33,234 nt of DNA, taken from the NCBI GenBank assembly GCA_945868485.1, contig CAMBLS010000006.1, positions 1-33,234 of the forward strand, written 5' to 3'. A model generated the notes under the pieces. The model had not been told where the DNA came from. It saw only the letters and a program-made list of their open reading frames with translations, and searched no databases. Of this stretch, positions 27,053 to 33,234 are shown one piece after another. This stretch comes from an uncultured Lachnospiraceae bacterium (lineage in GTDB: Bacteria > Bacillota > Clostridia > Lachnospirales > Lachnospiraceae). The translations under genes were made by a program, and so were the position numbers. The first letter of the stretch is position 1. Every line of letters starts with the position of its first letter.

Positions 27053-29152
27053 TTAGTTCCTCCCTCTATTCAGTCGGAAGTGATCCAAGTAGTCCCTATA
27101 GAGTTGATAGGAATTATCTACATTGAGGTTATTTGCCATAGAGCGGTAATTTACTTCGTAGTCTGTTGTTAAGAAAATGGTTCTAATTTCAGGATAACTT
27201 ATAAGTTCTTCTGAAAAAAGTGTAAAAGACTGCTCGTTATTCAAAACGGCGAAACCGTTTTTGGGGAAAAACACCATATCTGGGATTTGAGTATTTTCAA
27301 TATCGGGACATTTTCCTTTCGCCCCCGCCTTAAGCCAAAGAACTGGCAATAATTCCCGAAAGCACATTCCTAATGCAACCTTCGTGTTGTCAAGGAACCC
27401 TAACTTGAAGAAAGCTGCATTAGCCTTAAAACCTTCTGAAAGAGACAAAGCGCTATTATCATAACTACCTTTCAGTGTTTTACCGTTAATGTCCTTACCA
27501 ATTATGCTACATACAGTTCTTGGCCATGTAATATAGTGAGCAATTCCAAACTTTTCCCACTCACTGTCTCCTGGTTTGTATCCTTTTGCAAAGAGTGCAT
27601 TAGCCTCTCTTTCAGAAACTTCATTATTTGTAACACAAATGCATCGTCTCTTCCCATTATCTCTGCTATTCAACAAATTCGCTGCGTGAAGAGTAGTACC
27701 GGAACCAGCAAAGAAATCAACAATCAGAGCATTAGGTTTTTCTTTTACAAAGAAACTTAAAACATCCGCAACGGAATATAATGATTTCGGATATGAAAAA
27801 TGATGATCAGGAATCAATTGTTTTAATAAACTAGCTCCATAATCTGTAGCATTGTGGTTTTTTTTGTTCCAAACACTTCTCGGTGAAACCAACTCCAGTG
27901 ATGGATCAATATGTTCCAGCTCCAGTGAACCATCGTCTCTCTTTCCGGAAATACTTATCTCACCTGATTCAATTCTTTCTTGAAGACCAGATGGGATATA
28001 TGCAAATGTCCACCTATCATTTTTCTTGTCGTAGTTGCTTACTCTTACGTATCCTTTGTCAACCCATTCTCTGATTGTACTTGGAATACCTCTCCATGAT
28101 GCCTCTTGCCCATTTGCGTTGATTGGAAAAACAGATACTAATCCTTCTTTTTGAGGGAATTCCGACTGAGAACATGTCAAATCAGCTGACTCTCCAACTT
28201 CAACAATACGTCTTGTTTTCGTATCAATGTAGATAGGAAAAAATTGTCGATTATGATTGTGCCTCAAATTATTGCCTCTGCAAAAAGAATACCAAACTCT
28301 GCTCTTATTAACTTCATCGGTGTTGCCCAACATATTATCGTTATGCTTTATTACTGCAGAATCACCGAATCTGCACACAAAGATGTATTCCTCGACCCTA
28401 GAGAACTCTTTCTCTCGATTTGTTCCCCCCGGGTTTATAACATCTGTCAGCATTTGAATTGAAGCTTCCGGAAATAGTTCCTCTAATAAACACCCCAAAT
28501 GTAAGTACTCTTTTTCATCAATGGTTACAATTAGAACGGAGTCATTAGGATTCAGTAATCGCTTGGCGAGTCTCAACCTTTTTTCTATGAAAGAAAGCCA
28601 CTTACTATGTTTGTAGGTATCATTTTTATCTACATAATCGTTGTTATACTTCCAGTCTTTTGCTCCAGTATTGTACGGAGGATCGATGTAGATACAATCA
28701 ACTTTTCCAACATACAAGTATTCAAGAAGTTGAAGTGCATGGTAATTGTCTGCCTCAATTAGTATGTGCCACAGCTCACTATCAGGAGCATTGCAAACAG
28801 AATCCAACGGCTTCAAGTATGGATAGATAGGCTCTCCAAATTCTGCAGCCCGTACAATATCAGAAATTGAGAAAGTAAATAATTCTCCTTGTTTATCTCG
28901 CTTCGTACAGATAGCTTTATCTTCTTCAATCTTCATAACAACATAGATCGATTTATCCTCTTTATTGTCACGGAGCATAACATTACAGCCCCTCTTGATG
29001 GGCATGTCAAAGAGAGGTGTACATTCAGGCAAATGTTCTTCGAAAACCAAGCCGAATTTCTTCTGCTTGGACAACTTATTTACTTCTTTCTGAATTCGAT
29101 CTCTTAGATCAGCGTCTTGAATCTGACTGATCAAATCATCAATTGCTGCCAT
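27053..29152 (-). CDS. mod: Type III DNA methyltransferase (Mod)
   Basis: A 699-residue adenine/N4-cytosine-type amino methyltransferase of the beta class: catalytic DCIYIDPPYNTGAKDW (DPPY at 157-160) comes before the AdoMet motif VDFFAGSGTTLHA (about 485-497), with a large target-recognition region between them. Order and length fit type III Mod. It would methylate one strand of a 5-6 bp site and guide Res. GAGGAG lies 9 bases before the ATG. It is preceded by a small HTH gene and followed at two bases by res. No simple-sequence repeat is visible, so there is no sign of the phase variation seen in some mod genes. Confidence 0.93.
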   Translation of the reverse strand: MAAIDDLISQIQDADLRDRIQKEVNKLSKQKKFGLVFEEHLPECTPLFDMPIKRGCNVMLRDNKEDKSIYVVMKIEEDKAICTKRDKQGELFTFSISDIVRAAEFGEPIYPYLKPLDSVCNAPDSELWHILIEADNYHALQLLEYLYVGKVDCIYIDPPYNTGAKDWKYNNDYVDKNDTYKHSKWLSFIEKRLRLAKRLLNPNDSVLIVTIDEKEYLHLGCLLEELFPEASIQMLTDVINPGGTNREKEFSRVEEYIFVCRFGDSAVIKHNDNMLGNTDEVNKSRVWYSFCRGNNLRHNHNRQFFPIYIDTKTRRIVEVGESADLTCSQSEFPQKEGLVSVFPINANGQEASWRGIPSTIREWVDKGYVRVSNYDKKNDRWTFAYIPSGLQERIESGEISISGKRDDGSLELEHIDPSLELVSPRSVWNKKNHNATDYGASLLKQLIPDHHFSYPKSLYSVADVLSFFVKEKPNALIVDFFAGSGTTLHAANLLNSRDNGKRRCICVTNNEVSEREANALFAKGYKPGDSEWEKFGIAHYITWPRTVCSIIGKDINGKTLKGSYDNSALSLSEGFKANAAFFKLGFLDNTKVALGMCFRELLPVLWLKAGAKGKCPDIENTQIPDMVFFPKNGFAVLNNEQSFTLFSEELISYPEIRTIFLTTDYEVNYRSMANNLNVDNSYQLYRDYLDHFRLNRGRN

Positions 29153-29172
29153 ACCTATATCTCCTCGCTATT

Positions 29173-29373
29173 CTACAAATTAACGCGGGTTTCTTTTACA
29201 TACTTGCCGCTTCTAATTCTTTCATCTTTCTGTTTTTCTGCGTTTGCAGGGATAGCCCAATACGAGCCGACTCTCATTGCACCGGGGATACGCCCTTTCG
29301 TACACAAAGTCTGAACCCTACGTCTCGAAATATCCCAGTTCTTTGCCACCTGTCTGACTGATAAGTATTCCAT
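29173..29373 (-). CDS. Small HTH (MerR/excisionase-like) regulator, first gene of defence operon
   Basis: A 66-residue protein with a MerR/HTH_17-type fold: MEYLSVRQVAKNWDISRRRVQTLCTKGRI followed by a basic wing ending in YWAIPANAEK. AGGAG lies 6 bases before the ATG and a consensus promoter lies about 50 bases upstream. It is 20 bases ahead of mod. Its position as first gene suggests a controller of the restriction-DISARM operon, comparable in role, not in family, to C proteins of R-M systems. Confidence 0.75.
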   Translation of the reverse strand: MEYLSVRQVAKNWDISRRRVQTLCTKGRIPGAMRVGSYWAIPANAEKQKDERIRSGKYVKETRVNL

Positions 29374-29421
29374 ATTTTTCTCCTATACATGTCAGAAAAA
29401 CTTTACAATAATACATGATAT

Positions 29422-29450
29422 ATTATACTCACAACTGCGAACAAAATCAA
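29422..29450 (-). promoter_or_regulatory. Promoter of the HTH-mod-res-DISARM operon
   Basis: On the minus strand TTGATT (29445-29450), a 17-base spacer and TATAAT (29422-29427). The interval to the HTH start holds AT-rich imperfect repeats (ATACATG / CATGTAT) that could be an operator. Gene spacing over the next 15 kb leaves no room for another strong promoter. Confidence 0.7.
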
Positions 29451-29485
29451 TATTGAAGTGATGGCTTAAGGCGGTGCCTATATTT

Positions 29486-29910
29486 TTAGTCATATTTGAA
29501 TATCACAGTCTGCATTTCTTCCTTTGCTTTGATCTTCTGTTTTTTCTTTGCGGCTAAGCCTGATTACGGCACAGTATTTTCTTCAGAATTGAGGCCTGCC
29601 GGTGCAGAATACATCTGTTTTCTGTTTTTCTCTCTTATTGCCGCTGTCCCATTGCTTTATGAGTGGTTTTTACAAATACAGTGCCGGTTTTAGTCGCTGC
29701 CCTTTCTGCAGCAAACCTGCCTCTCTGTATTCCTTCCTGTAATTTTTCTGCAACATACTCATTAATACTATCCCCGCAGTTTTGCTCACCTGCTTTTCAA
29801 GCCTGTTTTATTTCCGATGAAGCATCCCTGATTCTATGAGATGCTGCGATGGAACGGTCGTTCTTCTTTATACTTGTCCTGTCCACCTTTCGAGGCTTTA
29901 TATCTGCCAT
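29486..29910 (-). pseudogene. Decayed small protein gene of Clostridial conjugative elements
   Basis: AGGAGG precedes an ATG (29908-29910) opening MADIKPRKVDRTSIKK and continuing HRIRDASSEIKQ to a stop at 29797. Coding sense then continues in shifted frames (INEYVAEKLQEGIQRGRF, MYSAPAGLNSEENTVP, AAKKKQKIKAKEEMQ) to 29486, with at least two shifts and an internal stop. The opening resembles a short family with the pattern MxxIKxRDxxKxxIKxLDKS found on Clostridial integrative elements; I know no function for it. It abuts the promoter side of the defence operon. Confidence 0.6.
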
Positions 29911-30136
29911 CAGATTCCTCCTTTACTTCGACTTAACTTCTAATAACTGCTATCTACATAGATTTGATCTGAAAATCTGCAAACAAGGTATAATATTTTT
30001 TATGAAATCACAGGCTATTTTCTTGAGTTTCCGGAAGTCCTACACCTATTGCAAACACTGCATTAGAGGTGCTTACGCAGTGACTGCGTAGAACGAAAAA
30101 AATTAAACACAGCACATCTTGCAAACAATACCTCTG
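29911..30136. other. Non-coding stretch with one hairpin
   Basis: No gene is seen. A TATAAT at 29988-29993 on the plus strand has a TTGATC 19 bases upstream, so any promoter is weak. A 7-bp hairpin (TACGCAG at 30074-30080, CTGCGTA at 30084-30090) lacks a T-run on either strand and is not a clear terminator. Confidence 0.4.
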
Positions 30137-30180
30137 TATAAAAAAGAGACTATGCTCATTACAACTCGAACATAGCCTCT
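30137..30180 (-). terminator. Terminator of the recD-NYN operon
   Basis: On the minus strand AGAGGCTATG (30171-30180) pairs with CATAGTCTCT (30145-30154), with one G-T wobble, and TTTTTT follows. It lies 18 bases after the NYN-like gene stop. Confidence 0.85.
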
Positions 30181-30197
30181 AATATAATATTCTATTT

Positions 30198-30983
30198 TCA
30201 GGCCTTAACCCTGTCGCAGTCCTTCACTCCCATCAGGTAGGCACCACGGCAAATAAGACCGCTTTCTTCCTGCATTTTAGCGACCAAATTATCAAGCTTT
30301 ATAAAATGATCGCTTCCCATTCCACCAATCCCATCCGTCAACTCCGTAAGAAGTTTCACAAGCTCTCCATGGGTTTTTTCATATCTGCAGTTATTCTTAA
30401 TTACCTCTCCGACCGGGTCTTCATAGTAAGAATCATAGTATTCCCCCATAAAAGTCTGTCTTGACTCTTTCTCGCTTTCTTCAGAAAGCTTGAATTCATT
30501 AAAGAACAGCTCTTTCATCTTCTTGTAAAACGCTTCTCCGTCAGATTCACCGAACTGCAGTTTTATAAGGTCCGATGCCATGGAAAGGCTGTTTGCATTC
30601 TTAACATCGGAAAGTATCGCATCCTTTATTGTTTCTGCTCGCTTTATGCTTTTTCCCGGCTGAAGCTGCCTTCTGATTATTTTAGCAACGATGTCAAAAT
30701 GCTTGTCCCCGCTTATCAGGAAAATGAAATTATGTCCCGCCTTTGCCGCTGCTCCCGCCTTAACAGCGATATCAAAATCAACTGCATTTTTCCCTTCGGG
30801 AACAGGTATAAATGAAAGTATGGCTTTGGTCTTTTCTCGAAGTGATTTCTGCACTTTGTCAGAACAATAATATAAGTTTGAAGTCGCATAACAGATTACA
30901 ACCTCTTCGTCGTCTGTGAGGTTCTCAATTCCTATAGTTCTTGCTCCCGGGGAATTATCTCCGTCGATATAATATATTGCCAT
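30198..30983 (-). CDS. NYN/PIN-like nuclease domain protein
   Basis: A protein of about 261 residues. The N-terminal 100 residues look like a NYN/PIN-type RNase: YYIDGDNSPGA (Asp8 region), an Asn/Asp-containing NAVDFDIAVKAG, and FLISGDKHFD (Asp93) where the acidic metal ligands are expected. The C-terminal 150 residues are helical and unrecognised. I chose the ATG at 30983 because AAGGGGTG precedes it; a longer frame starting in the recD end lacks a site. It lies 16 bases after the RecD-like gene and just before a terminator. Confidence 0.65.
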   Translation of the reverse strand: MAIYYIDGDNSPGARTIGIENLTDDEEVVICYATSNLYYCSDKVQKSLREKTKAILSFIPVPEGKNAVDFDIAVKAGAAAKAGHNFIFLISGDKHFDIVAKIIRRQLQPGKSIKRAETIKDAILSDVKNANSLSMASDLIKLQFGESDGEAFYKKMKELFFNEFKLSEESEKESRQTFMGEYYDSYYEDPVGEVIKNNCRYEKTHGELVKLLTELTDGIGGMGSDHFIKLDNLVAKMQEESGLICRGAYLMGVKDCDRVKA

Positions 30984-30999
30984 GTTTCTCACCCCTTCT

Positions 31000-32526
31000 C
31001 TATACCACTTCCGGCTCTGCAATTTGCGCATAAGATTTCACTCTCTGGGGCAGATTGCTTAATCTTCTTCGCATCGGTTTCCCCATTGCCTCACCTAGCG
31101 GAGCATCACTTCCGTAAAACACGACCTGCTTCCTCGCTCTCGAAATAGCTGTATAAACAAGGTTTCTGTTCATCATGCAGGCGAATTCTTCTGTTACCGG
31201 CATGAGAACTCTGTCATATTCGCTTCCCTGGCTCTTATGCACCGTCAGTGCATATGCATGAATCAGTTCTATGGGTGTCTCATTTCTTCCCCACTGCGGT
31301 CTTCTGCCGTCAGCAAGCTCGATGTAGAACTCCACTTCCGAAGATTTATCTGGCAATCTTAGAATTCCTATATCTCCATTGGTGCAGTCATGCTCTGCAC
31401 TGTTTTGAGTAATCATAACTCTGTCTCCATCATGAAAATCCATTCCGTAAAGGTGCAGCACTCTCTCACCGACTCTATACGGATTTACCATAGCCTTAAT
31501 GCCGGCATTCAGACTTTTGGCAGAAAACTTTGTCTTTTCTTTAAAAGGCGTGATTACCTGTATGTTTTCTCCGTTGTAATATGCTCGGGATGCTTCTTGA
31601 ACTAGAGCGTCATATGCATCCTCCTTTTCGTACAAATTAATCTGCAAGCTTTCATCCCCATTAATATCTCTTAATTTTGACAGCTTGGAGAAATTAGTTA
31701 TGTTCTCAAGAAGTGCTGCTGCACCTTCATCCTGCCTGTGATTAAGGTCAAGATGAACATGAGGAATCCCAAGGAGCAGCAAGTCATTCATTACGTTTCC
31801 ACATCCAACTGACTGAAGCTGATTAGGATCTCCTATCAGCACAATGCAGCAGTTTTTTCTCGCGCGCTGCAGAATTCCGGTCAACATTTCAAGTGTCAAC
31901 ATGCTCGCTTCATCGACAACAATTAAACTGACATCACTCCATTTTACAGGTGTGAAGAAGTCTTCATCCGGTCTGAGTCCCAGTGCACTATGTACGGTTC
32001 TTGCTCTGAAACCTGTTTTGGCAGTGAGATTCCTTGCTGCTTTCCCTGTGGGTGCACACAGCACCGTACTGCTCGTTCTGCCCCAACAGCCTATTATAGC
32101 CTTAATCAGTGTAGTTTTGCCTGTGCCAGCGCCTCCGGTTATTAATGACAGCTTATGAGAAAGTGCCATCCTTACTGCCTCTTTTTGTTCCTCACACAAA
32201 TCTGATAAATAGTAGTCAGGGAAAGGAAATGCCCACTTTCCGGTATTAACATTTCTCTCCAAAATGTCTCTCAGGGAGAGTGCTGCTGCGATTTCATACT
32301 GGTATGTCTTCGCTGAATAGATGTTTGAGTTTTCGATGCAAATTTCTTTTTCTTCAACCATTTTCTCAATTCCCAGAGCGAATGTTTCCCACGTAATTGA
32401 TTTTTCCATGCTGCAGCATTTGCTGATAAGATCCTGCATCGGAATGAATGAGTCACCGTCCATTTCATTCTTCTTGATTGCCTCATGGATGTGTTCTTTT
32501 ACTGCGCACATTGCTTTTGTGTTCAT
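31000..32526 (-). CDS. RecD-like SF1B helicase, short form
   Basis: A 508-residue 5'-3' helicase of the RecD/TraA type: Walker A ITGGAGTGKTTL (129-140), LIVVDEASML near 205, GDPNQLQSV, and the UvrD-C-terminal motifs HAYALTVHKSQGSEYDRV and NLVYTAISRARKQV. RecD2 proteins are usually 700-800 residues with an N-terminal helix-hairpin-helix part; here about 110 unrelated residues precede the helicase. There is no relaxase domain. AGGAGG precedes the ATG. It is the first gene of a two-gene operon governed by a leader like that of xis-int, so it may serve replication or processing of the excised element. Confidence 0.88.
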   Translation of the reverse strand: MNTKAMCAVKEHIHEAIKKNEMDGDSFIPMQDLISKCCSMEKSITWETFALGIEKMVEEKEICIENSNIYSAKTYQYEIAAALSLRDILERNVNTGKWAFPFPDYYLSDLCEEQKEAVRMALSHKLSLITGGAGTGKTTLIKAIIGCWGRTSSTVLCAPTGKAARNLTAKTGFRARTVHSALGLRPDEDFFTPVKWSDVSLIVVDEASMLTLEMLTGILQRARKNCCIVLIGDPNQLQSVGCGNVMNDLLLLGIPHVHLDLNHRQDEGAAALLENITNFSKLSKLRDINGDESLQINLYEKEDAYDALVQEASRAYYNGENIQVITPFKEKTKFSAKSLNAGIKAMVNPYRVGERVLHLYGMDFHDGDRVMITQNSAEHDCTNGDIGILRLPDKSSEVEFYIELADGRRPQWGRNETPIELIHAYALTVHKSQGSEYDRVLMPVTEEFACMMNRNLVYTAISRARKQVVFYGSDAPLGEAMGKPMRRRLSNLPQRVKSYAQIAEPEVV

Positions 32527-32551
32527 AATATATTCCTCCTACGTTTTGATT

Positions 32552-32592
32552 AAAAACAAAACACCGCGCAGGATACAACCACTACACGGTGT
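32552..32592 (-). terminator. Leader terminator (attenuator) before the RecD-like gene
   Basis: On the minus strand ACACCGTGTAG pairs with CTGCGCGGTGT (11 bp with two wobbles), followed by TTTTGTTTTT. It lies about 25 bases before the gene. The stem shares ACCGTGTAG and CCTGCnCGGT with the 8408-8443 terminator. Confidence 0.85.
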
Positions 32593-32650
32593 TCATTACA
32601 TCAAAACATCGGCGGATGACAGACCGCACCTTGATATTATAAATACTGCC

Positions 32651-32679
32651 TTGAAAATCAGCCCAGCCCAATGTATAAT
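32651..32679 (+). promoter_or_regulatory. Promoter of counter-transcribed RNA, copy 2
   Basis: TTGAAA (32651-32656), a 17-base spacer and TATAAT (32674-32679). The same -35 box and spacing are used for copy 1 at 8485-8513. Confidence 0.8.
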
Positions 32680-32685
32680 ATCATT

Positions 32686-32774
32686 ACGGTGCGGAGTACT
32701 CCGTTGTGTGGGTGCTTACTCACCTGCATAGGTGTAAGGGAGCTGCAACTCCTTTACACTGCCGTTTTTGTTTT
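32686..32774 (+). ncRNA. Predicted antisense RNA, copy 2
   Basis: About 89 nt ending in a strong terminator: GTGTAAGGGAG (32732-32742) pairs with CTCCTTTACAC (32749-32759), then TGCCGTTTTTGTTTTC. A 5' hairpin GGTG-CUUACU-CACC (32711-32724) has a loop fitting YUNR. The core GGGTGCTT...CACCTG and the final GCCGT plus T-run are shared with copy 1. Its 3' end meets the start of the RecD-like leader, as in plasmid countertranscripts. Confidence 0.75.
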
Positions 32775-32782
32775 CTGCGAGG

Positions 32783-32811
32783 ATTATATCATATCTGCTA
32801 GCAGATAGCAA
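32783..32811 (-). promoter_or_regulatory. RecD-like operon promoter with palindromic operator
   Basis: On the minus strand TTGCTA (32806-32811), a 17-base spacer and TATAAT (32783-32788). A perfect 16-bp palindrome TATCTGCTAGCAGATA (32792-32807) fills the spacer. Layout is that of the xis-int promoter but the operator sequence differs, implying a different cognate regulator. Confidence 0.75.
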
Positions 32812-32845
32812 CAATTTTTTTATTACTTTTTTTTGGAGGGTTGAT

Positions 32846-33031
32846 ATGCCAAAAACTGAGGCCGAAAAAAAAGCAAATAAGAAATATCTTGAAAAGCTGG
32901 ATGTTATTTATTTGAGATTAACTCCCGAAGAAAAAGAACATATTTCTTCCTATGCAAAGTCAAAGGGGGAATCGGTTAACTCTTTTGTTATTAGAGCTGT
33001 CAAAGAAGTAATGGGTAAGGATGAGAAATAG
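32846..33031 (+). CDS. Arc/CopG-type RHH repressor, copy 2
   Basis: A 61-residue protein: basic arm AEKKANKKYLEK, strand VIYLRLTPEEKEHI and helix region KGESVNSFVIRAVKE. The start at 32846 has TTTTGGAGGG 7 bases before it; an upstream in-frame ATG at 32768 has no site. It is a paralogue of the 8746-8934 protein and lies beside an operator-containing promoter in the same relative place. The likely target is the palindrome at 32792-32807. Its own promoter is unclear and may be read-through of the small RNA. Confidence 0.82.
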   Translation: MPKTEAEKKANKKYLEKLDVIYLRLTPEEKEHISSYAKSKGESVNSFVIRAVKEVMGKDEK

Positions 33032-33071
33032 CATAGCAAGAATCCTTACCTTTTTTATATCCTGAACCCGA

Positions 33072-33093
33072 AAAAGTGGGTCAAAAGTTGGTC
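33072..33093 (+). repeat. Tandem 11-bp arm-type integrase repeats, right end
   Basis: AAAAGTGGGTC followed directly by AAAAGTTGGTC, matching the doublet at 167-188 with one change and in the same orientation. It ends 21 bases before the right direct repeat, against about 97 bases inside the left one, an asymmetry typical of attL and attR arms. Confidence 0.72.
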
Positions 33094-33114
33094 AAATCAC
33101 TTTCAAAAAGCGTG

Positions 33115-33140
33115 AAATCCCTTGGAATTCCAAGGGATTT
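33115..33140 (-). terminator. guaA terminator hairpin
   Basis: A perfect 26-bp palindrome with CCCTTGG/CCAAGGG arms lies 14 bases after the guaA stop. It is duplicated at 18-43 as part of the terminal repeat. Confidence 0.8.
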
Positions 33141-33167
33141 CGTATTTGTCGTGATTATTCCCACTCG
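33115..33167. repeat. attR: right copy of 53-bp terminal direct repeat
   Basis: Identical to 18-70. It includes the guaA terminator and its last four codons plus stop, so insertion leaves the protein intact. Confidence 0.93.
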
Positions 33168-33234
33168 ATCGTTCCCACAGGCTTTGGTGTCAGGTCGAAC
33201 AGCACTCTGTTCACGCCTTCAACCTCGTGGGTGA
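33155..33234 (-). CDS. guaA: GMP synthase, C-terminal end (partial)
   Basis: The reverse strand reads THEVEGVNRVLFDLTPKP followed by VGTIEWE and TAA. This is the conserved C-terminus of glutamine-hydrolysing GMP synthase, which aminates XMP to GMP. Only the last 25 residues are in the window. guaA 3' ends are known integration sites for several mobile elements, which fits the duplicated end. Confidence 0.95.
   Translation of the reverse strand, partial: THEVEGVNRVLFDLTPKPVGTIEWE

Noticed and set aside
29496-29693. Plus-strand frame resembling a small membrane protein
   Set aside because: It is hydrophobic only because it is antisense to a Lys/Glu-rich decayed gene, and it has no ribosome binding site.
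30060-30095. Possible third copy of the small RNA (GGTGCTTAC shared with copy 2)
   Set aside because: The match is nine bases, the hairpin that follows differs, no T-run follows and no good promoter lies at the right distance.
1-33234. CRISPR arrays, tRNA genes, insertion sequences and transposases
   Set aside because: I looked for regular spacer repeats, tRNA-like cloverleaf ends and DDE transposase motifs and found none.
1-33234. Relaxase, coupling protein or type IV secretion genes
   Set aside because: No HUH or MOB motifs or VirD4/VirB4-like ATPases were seen; the RecD-like helicase lacks a relaxase domain.

Overview
The window is an integrated mobile element in a low-GC Gram-positive genome, most likely a member of the Clostridia (inferred from AT-rich sequence, strong AGGAGG-type ribosome binding sites, and the gene families present). 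A perfect 53-bp direct repeat bounds it (18-70 and 33115-33167). The right copy contains the last codons, stop and terminator hairpin of guaA (GMP synthase, minus strand), so the element sits in the 3' end of guaA and rebuilds that end. Tandem 11-bp repeats just inside each end look like arm-type integrase sites. I see no relaxase, coupling protein or secretion genes, so the element looks integrative and at most mobilizable in trans.

Layout. (1) 0.7-3.9 kb: two overlapping, diverged tyrosine-recombinase-like genes. (2) 4.2-5.4 kb: a divergent gene with a zinc-finger-like C-terminus (DUF6076-like). (3) 5.5-8.4 kb, minus strand: xis-int-two small RHH/MobC-like genes-yhaM-like HD/OB gene, read from a promoter near 8.64 kb. 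(4) 8.4-8.9 kb: a control region with a terminator-bearing leader, an opposing small RNA and an RHH repressor gene. (5) 9.0-13.8 kb, minus strand: nucleotidyltransferase-like, HicB-like, HEPN-like, PHP-ATPase (TrlF-like) and an unrecognised gene. (6) 13.8-14.4 kb: a broken WYL regulator. (7) 14.5-29.4 kb: one long minus-strand defence operon, HTH-mod-res-C5 methyltransferase-drmD-drmA-drmB-drmC, i.e. a DISARM system joined to a type III restriction-modification system. (8) 29.5-29.9 kb: a decayed gene. (9) 30.2-32.5 kb, minus strand: RecD-like helicase and a PIN/NYN-like nuclease. (10) 32.55-33.03 kb: a second copy of the leader/small-RNA/RHH control module.

How the parts may work together. 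The defence operon combines two methyltransferases, a type III endonuclease/helicase, two DISARM helicases, DrmB and a PLD protein under one visible promoter. Decayed genes flank it on both sides, so it looks like an exchangeable cargo cassette. The two control modules share one design: a leader promoter with a palindrome in its spacer, a counter-transcribed small RNA with its own consensus promoter and terminator, a leader terminator just before the first structural gene, and a neighbouring RHH gene. This resembles plasmid copy-number control (RHH repressor plus antisense-RNA attenuation), here apparently applied to excision/integration and to a helicase operon. It is the least expected signal in the window.
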